Source of the DNA: Pseudomonas sp. HN11 | GTDB taxonomy: Bacteria; Pseudomonadota; Gammaproteobacteria; Pseudomonadales; Pseudomonadaceae | NCBI RefSeq assembly: GCF_021390155.1 | Contig: NZ_CP089985.1 | Coordinates: forward strand, 4,909,001 to 4,973,000 | Reading direction: 5' to 3' | DNA: 64,000 nucleotides | Part shown: positions 53,893 to 62,714 of the stretch, piece by piece | How the letters are laid out: each line of letters begins with the position of its first letter | Position numbering within the stretch: position 1 is the stretch's first letter | The notes under the pieces: model-generated | The model's database searches: none | Seen by the model: only the letters and a program-made list of their open reading frames with translations | What the model was told of the DNA's origin: nothing | Position numbers and translations under genes: made by a program

Positions 53893-54852
53893 ATGGACAA
53901 GGCCCGCGCCGTCGAACACTTTCTCTACTACCTCGCGCACCATCCGGCCCTCAACGGCCTGAACTGCCCTACCGTATTGCTGGGCCATACCGAGCGCTAC
54001 GACGCCATCGCCCAGGCGATCACCCACAGCAGCGCCGCCCGTTTCAACTTCCAGGTGCAGCGCCTGGACCTGGCCGCCAGCGACAGCTTGGCCGAGGCCA
54101 TCGAAGCCTGCGATCTGTACCTGTTTCTCTACGACTCCTCCACCTTGCCCAACCCACGCGCCGAAGGCCCGGACTTTATCCGTGCACTGCAAGGCGTGAT
54201 GGCCGAACACTGGAAAAAATCCCTACTGTTCAAGGATTACGGCGACTACTTCTACGACACCTTCAGCGTCGAGCCCCAGCGCATTGCCGACCTCAATGCC
54301 ACGCTGATCCGGCACATGTCCCAAGCCACGGTGCTGAGCTTTACCGACAAGCACGGCTCACGCCTGGAAGCGCCGATGAGCAGCATCAAGAAGTGGACCA
54401 ATATCAACGGAGTCGGCAACCATGACCTGGCGCCCGGCGAGATCGCCACCCACAGTGAGGCCATCAATGGCCAGGTTCGGTTTGTCGGTACATTTCTCAG
54501 CACCATTCCGTTCGCGCGCAAATATGGAGTGCTGCAGTCGCCGCTGGAGCTATGGATCGAGAACTCGACTGTCTGCAGCGTAGCCAGCGATGTGCCGGGG
54601 CTGGCGGATGATTTCAACAAGTACCTGAATGCCAATCCTTCGAACCGTCGAGTCGAGGAGCTGGGGATTGGCACTAACGAAGGGGTGAAAGATCTGTATG
54701 CGCGCAACGCCGGGTTCGAGGAGCGCCATTGCGGGTTGCACCTGGGCCTGGGTGGTGGGCAGAAAGGCAGCCATCATCTGGACCTGATCTTTGCCAGTGG
54801 GACTTTGGCCCTAGACGACAAACCGGTTTTTGATGGGAGATTTGCGTTTTAG
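53893..54852 (+). CDS. M29 (aminopeptidase T/AmpS)-like metallopeptidase-fold protein
   Basis: 319 residues. The C-terminal half carries the M29 ligand pattern: Glu183 in LAPGEIATHSE, Glu256 in EELGIGTNEG, Glu276/277, His283 in GLHLGLGGG, His294/295 and Asp297 in SHHLDLIF. The N-terminal 130 residues are a Rossmann-like domain weakly like AmpS. M29 enzymes are two-metal aminopeptidases, often of about 400 residues; this one is shorter. It follows the 45-codon peptide gene by 72 bases with its own GAAGGAAAC site. Processing of that peptide is an attractive role but only inferred. Confidence 0.75.
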   Translation: MDKARAVEHFLYYLAHHPALNGLNCPTVLLGHTERYDAIAQAITHSSAARFNFQVQRLDLAASDSLAEAIEACDLYLFLYDSSTLPNPRAEGPDFIRALQGVMAEHWKKSLLFKDYGDYFYDTFSVEPQRIADLNATLIRHMSQATVLSFTDKHGSRLEAPMSSIKKWTNINGVGNHDLAPGEIATHSEAINGQVRFVGTFLSTIPFARKYGVLQSPLELWIENSTVCSVASDVPGLADDFNKYLNANPSNRRVEELGIGTNEGVKDLYARNAGFEERHCGLHLGLGGGQKGSHHLDLIFASGTLALDDKPVFDGRFAF

Positions 54853-54857
54853 GGCCA

Positions 54858-54950
54858 GCTACAAGTCGTAAGCCATAAGCTTCAAGCAAAAAAAAGCGCC
54901 AACCTGTCAGGGTCGACGCTTTTCTCTTGCAGCTTGCAGTTAAAAACTCG
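54858..54950. repeat. AGCTTGCAGCTTG-type intergenic repeat, copy 3, with terminator
   Basis: AAGCCATAAGCTTCAAGC at the left and CTCTTGCAGCTTGCAG at the right; between them AAAAGCG...CGCTTTT (54892-54923) forms a hairpin with A and T runs, probably terminating rluB and the M29-like gene. Confidence 0.75.
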
Positions 54951-54959
54951 CCGCTGTTC

Positions 54960-56168
54960 TCAAGGCTTCTTGCGACCAAAACCAGGACGCTGCCCCGAAC
55001 CGGCCGGTGCGCCACGACGCTTGCCCGACGGCTCGTCCGCGACCAGTTTCGGCCCAGGGCGCTTGTTCGCCGCCGGCTTGGCTGGACGCTTGGTACTGGC
55101 GTTGTCAGCAGGGCGATCGGCTTCACCCCGGTTGCTGCGACCACCGGCCGGGGCCGGACGCGGTGTACGTGGCGCACGCTCACCTTCCTGGCGCGACGGC
55201 GCGGTTGGGCGACGCTCACCTTCGATCTGCGGCTCACGGGAGATACGACCGCCGGTTGCCGGTGCATTCAGCGCCGGGCGCAGGGTGCGGGCAACACGCT
55301 CGGTACGCGCCACAGGACGCGACGATTTGCGCTGCATACGCTCAAGCTTGTCTTTGCTCTTGGCGTTCATCTGCGGCATCGCAACCGGCGTCAGGCCGAC
55401 CTCGGCGCTGAGGATATCGACTTCGTACTGGCTCATTTCGCGCCAGCGGCCCATCGGCAGGTCGGAGTTCAGGAACACCGGGCCGAAACGCACGCGCTTC
55501 AGGCGGCTGACCACCAGGCCCTGGGATTCCCACAGACGCCGTACTTCACGGTTACGGCCTTCCATCACCACGCAGTGGTACCAGTGGTTGAAACCTTCAC
55601 CACCCGGCGCTTGCTTGATGTCGGTGAACTTGGCTGGGCCGTCTTCCAGCACCACGCCAGCCTTCAGGCGCTCGATCATCTCGTCATCGACTTCACCGCG
55701 TACACGCACGGCGTACTCGCGGTCCATCTCATACGAAGGGTGCATCAGGCGGTTGGCCAGTTCGCCGTCGGTGGTGAACATCAGCAAGCCGGTGGTGTTG
55801 ATGTCCAGACGACCGATGTTGATCCAGCGGCCTTCTTTCGGCTTTGGCATCTTGTCGAACACGGTCGGACGGCCTTCCGGGTCGTCACGGGTGCAGATCT
55901 CGCCGTCGGGCTTGTTGTACATGATCACGCGGCGCACCGATTCGGCGGCCTCTTCACGCTTGATGACCTTGCCATCAATGGTGATTGCATCGTGCAGGTC
56001 GACGCGCTGGCCGAGGGTGGCCTCGACGCCGTTGACCTTGATGCGCTTCTGGGTGATCCAGGCTTCGACGTCGCGGCGCGAGCCCACGCCGATACGCGCC
56101 AGCACCTTTTGCAGTTTTTCGCCTGCAGGGCCGATTTCCTGGCTGTCGTTCTGGTCTTTGTCGTTCAT
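54960..56168 (-). CDS. rluB: 23S rRNA pseudouridine(2605) synthase RluB
   Basis: 402-residue enzyme. S4 domain (KLQKVLARIGVGSRRDVEAWI) at 18-75; catalytic Asp in INIGRLDINTTGLLMFTTDG; MEGRNREVRRLWESQGL completes the RsuA/RluB core by about residue 250. The last 120 residues are a basic, low-complexity Arg/Pro/Ala tail. ATG 56168 has GGGAGG eleven bases upstream. Order rluB-DUF1289-scpB-scpA is the usual pseudomonad one. Confidence 0.95.
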   Translation of the reverse strand: MNDKDQNDSQEIGPAGEKLQKVLARIGVGSRRDVEAWITQKRIKVNGVEATLGQRVDLHDAITIDGKVIKREEAAESVRRVIMYNKPDGEICTRDDPEGRPTVFDKMPKPKEGRWINIGRLDINTTGLLMFTTDGELANRLMHPSYEMDREYAVRVRGEVDDEMIERLKAGVVLEDGPAKFTDIKQAPGGEGFNHWYHCVVMEGRNREVRRLWESQGLVVSRLKRVRFGPVFLNSDLPMGRWREMSQYEVDILSAEVGLTPVAMPQMNAKSKDKLERMQRKSSRPVARTERVARTLRPALNAPATGGRISREPQIEGERRPTAPSRQEGERAPRTPRPAPAGGRSNRGEADRPADNASTKRPAKPAANKRPGPKLVADEPSGKRRGAPAGSGQRPGFGRKKP

Positions 56169-56312
56169 CTTAAGCACCTCCCGGTGGGTCGATTCAGGCG
56201 TGGCCTGAAGAGTGTTGAAAGCGGGGCTTTGGCCGAATAGGTCGGCAAAGGGTCGCGAATCATACGCGCATGGCGGGTGTTGTGCATCAGAGACTAGTCG
56301 ATAACGCCCTAA

Positions 56313-56504
56313 TCATTTGCTTTTCCGCCGACCGGTGGCGCCCAAGGCCAGCAATCGCAGCTCGGCCTTAGCCAGGACGCTACGCTTGTCGGCTTTGTCG
56401 AATTTCTTCCAGGCGCGGATCTCACGCTTGCTGCGGCCGCAACCGACGCAGATGTCATCGCTGAATTTACAGAGGCTAATGCACGGGTCTTTGGTGGAGC
56501 TCAT
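56313..56504 (-). CDS. DUF1289 Cys-cluster protein
   Basis: 63 residues with C8-C12-C19-C22 in PCISLCKFSDDICVGCGRS, the signature of the family, probably binding a metal. No known activity. It lies between scpB and rluB on the same strand. Confidence 0.9.
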   Translation of the reverse strand: MSSTKDPCISLCKFSDDICVGCGRSKREIRAWKKFDKADKRSVLAKAELRLLALGATGRRKSK

Positions 56505-56541
56505 GGTTTCTCCCAGACAATGGAGATCAAATGTGGGAGCG

Positions 56542-57474
56542 TCAATCTTCGAACTGGCGGCGTTCGGCTTCGATGGCTTCGGCCAGGGCTCGGGCTTCGT
56601 CTTCTTCGTCGCTCAGTGGCGGCTGTTCGAGGGCGGCGACGGCGGCCAGGAGTTTTTCCCGGGCTTCGGCTACGCCGAGGATGTCTTCCTCGGGCTCAGA
56701 TTCTGTTTCGATTTCAGACTCAACCTCAACGTTCGGTTGAGCTTCAGGTTCAGCGGCGCCATCACGCAGCAAGTCATCAAAGTCGGTCTTGATGCCCTGC
56801 TCCATGTCGTCCAATTCCAGCAACAACGTATGGAAACTGGTCTCGTCCTTCGGCTCTTCCGGCTCGGCGGTGGCGTCGGCCAATTCCTGCAAACTCGCGG
56901 GAACCGGTGCGTCGTCGAAATCGAGTACCGGCTCGGCTTCCATTTCGCGCAGTTCGGCCAGCGGCGGCAAATCGTCGAGGTTCTTCAGGTTGAAGTGGTC
57001 GAGAAACACCTTGGTGGTGGCAAACATCGCCGGTTTGCCGGGCACATCACGGTAACCGACGATGCGGATCCACTCGCGCTCCAGCAACGTCTTGACGATA
57101 TGGCTGTTGACCGCCACGCCACGCACGTCCTCAATCTCACCCCGGGTGATCGGCTGGCGATAGGCGATCAACGCCATGGTCTCCAGCATCGCCCGCGAAT
57201 AACGCTGCGGGCGCTCTTCCCACAAGCGGCCAACCCACGGGGAAAATTTCTCACGGATCTGCAGGCGATAACCCGACGCCACTTCGCGCAATTCGAAGGC
57301 ACGGCCGTCGCAAGACTTGCGCAAGATCTCCAGCGCCTTCTTGAACACCGGCGGCTCAGGGCGCTCGGCTTCTTCAAAGAGTTCGAACAGGCGCTCCAGG
57401 GATTGCGGTTTACCCGAGGCCAGGAGGAAAGCTTCCAACAACGGCGCCAGTTCGCGGGGTTCAGTCAGATTCAT
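56542..57474 (-). CDS. scpB: Segregation and condensation protein ScpB
   Basis: 310 residues. Two winged-helix domains (LAPLLEAFLLASGKPQSLERL; IAYRQPITRGEIEDVRGVAVN) to about residue 175, followed by an unusually long acidic Glu-rich tail that the shorter family members lack. Part of the SMC-ScpAB (here possibly MksB/SMC) chromosome-organising complex. Starts 12 bases after scpA. Confidence 0.95.
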   Translation of the reverse strand: MNLTEPRELAPLLEAFLLASGKPQSLERLFELFEEAERPEPPVFKKALEILRKSCDGRAFELREVASGYRLQIREKFSPWVGRLWEERPQRYSRAMLETMALIAYRQPITRGEIEDVRGVAVNSHIVKTLLEREWIRIVGYRDVPGKPAMFATTKVFLDHFNLKNLDDLPPLAELREMEAEPVLDFDDAPVPASLQELADATAEPEEPKDETSFHTLLLELDDMEQGIKTDFDDLLRDGAAEPEAQPNVEVESEIETESEPEEDILGVAEAREKLLAAVAALEQPPLSDEEDEARALAEAIEAERRQFED

Positions 57475-57486
57475 CGATTCAGCTCT

Positions 57487-58305
57487 TTATTCGGCTCGCG
57501 CCCGCACGTGGATAGCCGCAAAAGGCTCATTCTGGACCAGCTCGACCAAGGACTCCTTGACCAATTCGAGGATCGCCATAAAGGTCACCACCACCCCCAA
57601 GCGTCCTTCTTCGGCGGTGAACAGCTCGACAAAGGGCACGAATCCGCCGCCCTTTAGACGCTCCAGCACGTCGCTCATGCGCTCACGGGTCGACAACGCC
57701 TCGCGGCTGACCTGGTGGCTTTCAAACATATCGCCACGGCGCAGCACCTCGGCCATGGACATCAACAATTCTTCCAGGCTCACATCCGGCAGCAACTTGC
57801 GTGCGCGGGCTTCAGGCGCATCGAGCTTGGGCACTACGACGTCTCGGCCCACGCGGCTCAAGCCGTCGATGCCTTCGGCGGCTGCCTTGAAGCGTTCGTA
57901 CTCTTGCAGACGGCGAATCAGTTCGGCGCGCGGATCGTCTTCTTCGGCTTCCACCGTTTCCGAGCGCGGCAGCAGCATGCGCGACTTGATCTCGGCGAGC
58001 ATGGCCGCCATCACCAGATACTCGGCGGCCAGTTCCAGGCGCACCGACTGCATCAGTTCGACATAACCCATGTACTGGCGGGTGATTTCCGCCACCGGGA
58101 TGTCGAGGATGTTGATGTTCTGTTTGCGGATCAGGTACAGCAGCAAGTCCAGCGGGCCTTCGAAGGCTTCAAGGAAGACTTCCAGGGCGTCAGGTGGAAT
58201 GTACAGGTCCAGGGGCATTTCCATGACAGCCTGGCCATACACCATGGCAAATGGCAGTTCCTGCTGGGCGCCTGCCTGGCTATCGACAGTTTCCACGGCA
58301 GACAT
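57487..58305 (-). CDS. scpA: Segregation and condensation protein ScpA
   Basis: 272-residue kleisin. FEGPLDLLLYLIRKQNINILDIPVAEITRQYM is the highly conserved N-terminal domain that binds the SMC neck; the C-terminal winged helix is at about 195-260. The start overlaps or abuts the stop of the yciO gene (58306), implying coupled translation. Confidence 0.95.
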   Translation of the reverse strand: MSAVETVDSQAGAQQELPFAMVYGQAVMEMPLDLYIPPDALEVFLEAFEGPLDLLLYLIRKQNINILDIPVAEITRQYMGYVELMQSVRLELAAEYLVMAAMLAEIKSRMLLPRSETVEAEEDDPRAELIRRLQEYERFKAAAEGIDGLSRVGRDVVVPKLDAPEARARKLLPDVSLEELLMSMAEVLRRGDMFESHQVSREALSTRERMSDVLERLKGGGFVPFVELFTAEEGRLGVVVTFMAILELVKESLVELVQNEPFAAIHVRARAE

Positions 58306-58935
58306 TCAGGCCTCGACCATGAACGGGGCCGGGTCGCCGCACCCCACGCGGATCACTTCGGGCTCGCCGTCTGCCAGGTTGATCACGGTGGAGGCTTTAT
58401 TGCCGCCGTAGCCGCCGTCGATGATCAGGTCGACATGCTTTTCCAGCAGGCGGCGCATTTCGTAAGGGTCGTACAACGGCTCATCTTCGCCCGGCATGAT
58501 CAGCGACACGCTCATCAAGGGCTCACCCAGCTCTTCGAGCAGCGCCAGGGCAATGGGATGTTCCGGCACCCGCAGGCCGATGGTGCGCTTCTTGGGGTGC
58601 AGCAGCAGGCGTGGCACTTCGCGGGTGGCGTTGAGAATAAAGGTGTAGGGGCCCGGCGTGTGGGCCTTGAGCAGGCGAAAGGTGCCGGTGTCGACCTTGG
58701 CGAACAGCCCCAACTGGGACAGGTCGCTGCAGATCAGCGCGAAGTTGTGCTTGTCGTCCAACTGACGCAGGCGTCTTACCCGCTCGACTGCGCCCTTGTC
58801 GCCGATCTGGCAACCGATGGCGTAAGACGAATCCGTTGGATAGATCACCACGCCGCCGGCGCGAATGATCTCGACGGCCTGTTTAATCAGGCGCGCCTGG
58901 GGATTTTCCGGATGAATCTGGAAGAATTGACTCAC
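58306..58935 (-). CDS. Sua5/YciO/YrdC-family protein
   Basis: 209 residues of the YrdC fold: IIRAGGVVIYPTDSSYAIGCQI, PGPYTFILNATREVP and GLRVPEHPIALALLEELG. The paralogues TsaC and Sua5 make threonylcarbamoyl-AMP for tRNA; YciO members have an uncertain role. Start GTG 58935 gives VSQFFQIHPEN; further ATG codons upstream overlap the rnm gene end. Operon with rnm and scpA. Confidence 0.88.
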   Translation of the reverse strand: MSQFFQIHPENPQARLIKQAVEIIRAGGVVIYPTDSSYAIGCQIGDKGAVERVRRLRQLDDKHNFALICSDLSQLGLFAKVDTGTFRLLKAHTPGPYTFILNATREVPRLLLHPKKRTIGLRVPEHPIALALLEELGEPLMSVSLIMPGEDEPLYDPYEMRRLLEKHVDLIIDGGYGGNKASTVINLADGEPEVIRVGCGDPAPFMVEA

Positions 58936-58948
58936 GTGTTCTACCTGT

Positions 58949-59812
58949 TCAGACGGTGGCAATAATGGGGTCATGCTTGAATCGCCCCCACAAAAGCGGC
59001 AAATCTTCCGGGACCTGGCGATACTCGCCGATCTCGGACCAGCCGCCTGGACCATGAAAGTCACTGCCGGCGCTGACCAGCAGACCAAATTCGCGGGCAA
59101 GAATCGCCAGGCTGCCGACCTGGTCGGCAGGTTGATGCCCATTAACCACTTCAATCGCGTGGCCGCCCGCTCCAATATAGTCGCTGATCAGCTTACGGCG
59201 CTTGCTGCGGGTGAAATCATAATGCCAGGGATGCGCCAGGCTGACCCAGGCCCCGGCGGACCGCAGTGTCGCGACGGTGTCTTCCAGGGTCGGCCAATGT
59301 TGCTTCACATCCCCCAGCTTGCCGGCGCCCAGCCATTTGCGAAAGGCTTCGGCACGGTCTTTTACAAAACCTTCACGCACCATCCAGTCGGCAAAGTGCG
59401 GCCGGGCCGGCGCATTGCCGCTGTCGCCCAGCTCCTGCTGGATGGCGCGAGCGCCGTCGAGGGCGTTGGGCATACCTTTGAGGCCGAGCTTGCGGCTTAT
59501 TTCTTCGGACCGCAGCCAGCGGCCATCGTGCAAATCGGCGATGGCCTGCACCAGCGGCGGGGCTTGCTGGTCGAAACCGTAGCCGAGCACATGAATGGTG
59601 GCGCCGCCCCAGGTGCAGGACAATTCCACGCCATTAACCAGTTGCATGCCTAGACCGTGGGCCGCGACCCGGGCTTCGTCGAGGCCTTCGAGGGTGTCGT
59701 GGTCGGTCAACGCCAGGACTCGCACGCCTTTTTCAAACGCACGCGCAACCAGTACCGCGGGCGCCAGGGCGCCGTCGGAGGCCGTGCTGTGGCAGTGCAA
59801 ATCAACATTCAC
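58949..59812 (-). CDS. rnm: PHP-domain 5'-3' exoribonuclease (RNase AM/YciV-like)
   Basis: 287 residues. NVDLHCHSTASDG is the HxH metal motif at the very start, LTDHDTLEG and AGSDFHGP complete the PHP trinuclear site. The E. coli homologue trims rRNA 5' ends and small oligonucleotides. GTG 59812 (VNVDLHCH) is the expected start, consistent with the E. coli length. It is divergent from yciB. Confidence 0.9.
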   Translation of the reverse strand: MNVDLHCHSTASDGALAPAVLVARAFEKGVRVLALTDHDTLEGLDEARVAAHGLGMQLVNGVELSCTWGGATIHVLGYGFDQQAPPLVQAIADLHDGRWLRSEEISRKLGLKGMPNALDGARAIQQELGDSGNAPARPHFADWMVREGFVKDRAEAFRKWLGAGKLGDVKQHWPTLEDTVATLRSAGAWVSLAHPWHYDFTRSKRRKLISDYIGAGGHAIEVVNGHQPADQVGSLAILAREFGLLVSAGSDFHGPGGWSEIGEYRQVPEDLPLLWGRFKHDPIIATV

Positions 59813-59899
59813 GGGGATGTGTAACCTCAAGTCAGCTGGCGCTTTCGCTACCAAGGATGTTTGTTATTATGCCGCCACATCCAGCTTCTGGCTCTTACT

Positions 59900-60496
59900 G
59901 TGAAACAATTCATCGACTTCATCCCGCTGTTGCTGTTTTTCATCGTTTACAAACTCGACCCCAGGGTCATCGATCTGGCCGGCCATGAGCTGACGTTCGG
60001 GGGCATCTACAGCGCTACCGCCGTGCTTATCATCAGCTCCGTCGTGGTCTATGGCGCTATCTTCATCTCCCAGCGCAAGCTGGAAAAAAGCCAATGGTTG
60101 ACCCTGGTCGCATGCCTGGTGTTCGGCAGCCTGACATTGGCCTTCCACAGTGAGACCTTTCTTAAATGGAAAGCCCCGGTGGTGAACTGGCTGTTCGCCC
60201 TGGCGTTCATCGGCAGCCATTTCATCGGTGATCGCCTGCTGATCAAGCGGATCATGGGCCATGCGCTGACCCTGCCGGAGCCGGTCTGGGCACGCCTGAA
60301 CGTGGCCTGGATCGTGTTTTTCCTGTTCTGCGGTGCCGCCAATCTGTTCGTGGCGTTCACCTTCCAGGAATACTGGGTCGACTTCAAAGTCTTCGGCAGC
60401 CTGGGCATGACCGTACTGTTCCTGGTGGCCCAGGGTATCTACCTGTCACGCTACCTGCATGACACCGACCCTACATCGCCAAAAACCGAGGACTGA
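59900..60496 (+). CDS. yciB: Septation/inner-membrane protein YciB
   Basis: 198 residues, five membrane helices; [19 protein letters not shown] opens the family and [14 protein letters not shown] is conserved near the end. Involved in envelope integrity and septation. GTG 59900 fits the family length. yciI follows after one base. Confidence 0.92.
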   Translation: MKQFIDFIPLLLFFIVYKLDPRVIDLAGHELTFGGIYSATAVLIISSVVVYGAIFISQRKLEKSQWLTLVACLVFGSLTLAFHSETFLKWKAPVVNWLFALAFIGSHFIGDRLLIKRIMGHALTLPEPVWARLNVAWIVFFLFCGAANLFVAFTFQEYWVDFKVFGSLGMTVLFLVAQGIYLSRYLHDTDPTSPKTED

Positions 60497-60497
60497 C

Positions 60498-60797
60498 ATG
60501 CTCTACGCCATCATTGCTACCGACGTTGCCAATTCGCTGGAAAAACGCCTGTCCGTGCGCCCGGCCCACGTCGAGCGCCTGAAACAGCTGCAAGCCGAAG
60601 GCCGTATAGTGCTGGCCGGCCCACACCCGGCGGTGGACAGCAACGACCCGGGCGATGCCGGTTTCACCGGTAGCCTTATCGTCGCCGAATTCGCCTCCCT
60701 GGCCGATGCCCAGAACTGGGCCAAAGCTGACCCTTATGTCGCGGCGGGCGTCTACGCCGATGTCGTGATCAAGCCGTTCAAGCAAGTCCTGCCTTGA
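60498..60797 (+). CDS. YciI-family protein
   Basis: 99 residues, ferredoxin-like alpha/beta-barrel fold: [31 protein letters not shown] and [10 protein letters not shown], with the His-Asp pair expected in the pocket. Dimer of unknown activity. One base after yciB, so clearly cotranscribed. Confidence 0.92.
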   Translation: MLYAIIATDVANSLEKRLSVRPAHVERLKQLQAEGRIVLAGPHPAVDSNDPGDAGFTGSLIVAEFASLADAQNWAKADPYVAAGVYADVVIKPFKQVLP

Positions 60798-60903
60798 CTC
60801 CGGTCGCGCCGAACCATTTCAGTCCGGCACGCTCCTAATTGCTCATTATTCCCGGTAACCTGCCGACAACGTTCTGAATATTCGTGTGGAATCAGGAGTT
60901 CCG

Positions 60904-61311
60904 ATGCGCTTACGTCAGTTGTGTCTGTTGGCAGTGGTCATGATCGGGGCTACGGCCCACGCTGAAGAAACCTCGAACACCGGCAGTTCCACGCCCCTGT
61001 CCTTGAGTGTCGGCGCCCAGATCACCGAGTTGCAGCAACGTTTGAAAGAAAGCGAACGCCAGCGTGAAGAATTGAGCAAGCAACTGCAGACTGCGGAGGC
61101 TACCCGCGAAAGCGCTCAATTGAGCCGCCTTCGCCAAGAGAACCAACGCCTGGCCCAGCAACTCAAAGAGACACAGGGCGGTGCCTTGACCCGATGGCTG
61201 ACCGAGCAACAGCAGTGGTTTGTCACCGGCGGGGCCGTCGCACTGATCGCCTTGCTGTGCGGAATCTTCGCCAGCGGGGGGCACCGTCGCCGTCGACAAT
61301 GGCTAAATTGA
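60904..61311 (+). CDS. Periplasmic/membrane coiled-coil protein (YgiM C-terminal-like)
   Basis: 135 residues: signal MRLRQLCLLAVVMIGATAHAE, coiled coil (ITELQQRLKESERQREELSKQL...RLRQENQRLAQQLKE), then a C-terminal membrane helix WFVTGGAVALIALLCGIFA and basic tail. This equals the C-terminal half of YgiM/TIGR04211 SH3 proteins without the SH3 domain. It ends 7 bases before cpxR. Possibly an accessory envelope sensor. Confidence 0.8.
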   Translation: MRLRQLCLLAVVMIGATAHAEETSNTGSSTPLSLSVGAQITELQQRLKESERQREELSKQLQTAEATRESAQLSRLRQENQRLAQQLKETQGGALTRWLTEQQQWFVTGGAVALIALLCGIFASGGHRRRRQWLN

Positions 61312-61318
61312 GTGAGTC

Positions 61319-61996
61319 ATGAGCGAGCTGTTACTGATAGATGATGACCAGGAGCTCTGCGAGCTGCTGACCAGTTGGTTGAGCCAGGAAGGCTTCCAGG
61401 TGCGCGCCTGCCATGATGGCTTGAGCGCTCGCAAAGCCTTGGCCGACAGCGCACCGGCAGCGGTGGTGCTTGACGTGATGCTGCCAGACGGCAGTGGCCT
61501 TGAGTTGCTCAAGCAATTGCGCAACGACCACCCGGAGTTGCCGGTGCTGATGCTCTCGGCCCGTGGCGAACCGCTGGACCGCATCCTCGGCCTGGAACTG
61601 GGCGCCGACGATTACCTGGCCAAGCCCTGCGACCCGCGCGAGCTGACCGCCCGCCTGCGTGCCGTATTGCGCCGCAGCCATCCGACAGCCGTGTCGACCC
61701 AACTCGAACTGGGCGACCTGTGCTTCAGCCCGGTGCGCGGCGTGGTCAGCATCGATGAACAGGAATTCAGCCTTACCGTCTCCGAAAGCCGCCTGCTCGA
61801 AGCCCTGCTGCGCCAGCCCGGCGAACCGCTGGATAAACAAGAACTGGCGCAGATCGCCCTGGGTCGCAAGCTGACCCTTTATGATCGCAGCCTGGATATG
61901 CACGTCAGCAACCTGCGCAAAAAGATCGGCCCGCATCCGGATGGCCGGCCAAGGATCGTGGCGTTGCGTAGCCGGGGTTATTACTACAGCCTTTGA
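61319..61996 (+). CDS. cpxR: OmpR-family response regulator CpxR-like
   Basis: 225 residues. Receiver domain with the acidic pocket LLIDDDQ, phosphorylated Asp52 in VVLDVMLPDG, Ser80 and Lys102; C-terminal winged helix ending LHVSNLRKKIG...IVALRSRGYYYSL. With the Spy-like protein and kinase downstream it matches PA3204-PA3206. Probably controls envelope-stress genes including the Spy-like gene. Confidence 0.92.
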   Translation: MSELLLIDDDQELCELLTSWLSQEGFQVRACHDGLSARKALADSAPAAVVLDVMLPDGSGLELLKQLRNDHPELPVLMLSARGEPLDRILGLELGADDYLAKPCDPRELTARLRAVLRRSHPTAVSTQLELGDLCFSPVRGVVSIDEQEFSLTVSESRLLEALLRQPGEPLDKQELAQIALGRKLTLYDRSLDMHVSNLRKKIGPHPDGRPRIVALRSRGYYYSL

Positions 61997-62009
61997 GGCA
62001 ACTGTCAGT

Positions 62010-62076
62010 TTTCAGCTCCAAGCGGCAAGTCAAAAGCTCTTCACTTGAAGCTTGCGGCTCGCCACTTGAAGCTGCC
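62010..62076. repeat. AGCTTGCAGCTTG-type intergenic repeat, copy 4
   Basis: CAGCTCCAAGCGGCAAGTC and CTTGAAGCTTGCGGCTC words in the cpxR-spy gap; degenerate copy. Confidence 0.6.
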
Positions 62077-62085
62077 GCCCTCGCC

Positions 62086-62101
62086 CTTACCAAACCTTTA
62101 C
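62086..62101 (-). promoter_or_regulatory. Possible CpxR box
   Basis: On the minus strand GTAAAGGTTTGGTAAG, i.e. GTAAA-N6-GTAAG, close to the GTAAA-N(4-8)-GTAAA CpxR pattern, 80 bases before the Spy-like gene. Confidence 0.5.
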
Positions 62102-62181
62102 CCTCCCCTGACGGCGGCTGACCTTGATCTCCGTAATCTACTCACATCCGGACTCACCGGAATAGAGACAGGAGAATCACC

Positions 62182-62646
62182 ATGCGCAAGACCCTTATCG
62201 CTTTGATGTTCGCCGCTGCCCTGCCAACCGTTGCCATGGCGGCAATGCCCGAAGGCCCAGGCCCGATGGGCGGCCCGGAAGGTCACATGATGGGTGGCCC
62301 GGGCCACGGCGGTGAACACGGTCCACGTGGCAAAGGCGGTCCCTTCAGCCAACTGGACCTGAGCAAGGAACAGCGCGAGCAGATCGGCAAGTTGATGGGC
62401 GACCAATGGCACGCTCGCAAAGACCTGACCAAGAAGTACCTGGACAAACTGCCCGCCGCTGACCAGAAAGCCATGCAGGACGAAATCGCCGCCGGCAAGC
62501 AGAAAACCCGGGCGGACATCCGTGCGGTCCTCAAGCCTGACCAGCAGAAGAAGTTCGACGAGATCGTCAAGCAGCAAGAACAGCGCCGCGCCGAATGGAA
62601 GGAATTCCAGGCCTGGAAAGCGCAACAGCCGCAAAAAGCGCAATAA
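62182..62646 (+). CDS. Spy/CpxP-family periplasmic protein
   Basis: 154 residues. Signal MRKTLIALMFAAALPTVAMAA, a Gly/Met/His-rich stretch (PMGGPEGHMMGGPGHGGEHG) that could bind metal, then LTXXQ-type helices: FSQLDLSKEQREQIGKLM and AVLKPDQQKKFDEIVKQQ. Acts as chaperone/negative sensor for the Cpx kinase by family analogy. ATG 62182 follows ACAGGAGAATCACC. Confidence 0.9.
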   Translation: MRKTLIALMFAAALPTVAMAAMPEGPGPMGGPEGHMMGGPGHGGEHGPRGKGGPFSQLDLSKEQREQIGKLMGDQWHARKDLTKKYLDKLPAADQKAMQDEIAAGKQKTRADIRAVLKPDQQKKFDEIVKQQEQRRAEWKEFQAWKAQQPQKAQ

Positions 62647-62714
62647 TGCCCACGCGTTAACACTCCCAGCCCAGTGGCTCGCGCCGCTGGGCTTTTCCTG
62701 TTTGAGGGTTTCCT

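Noticed and set aside
54927..56240. Two long plus-strand frames over rluB
   Set aside because: Both are open only because of the Arg/Pro/Ala-rich rluB tail; the rluB frame carries the S4 and catalytic motifs.
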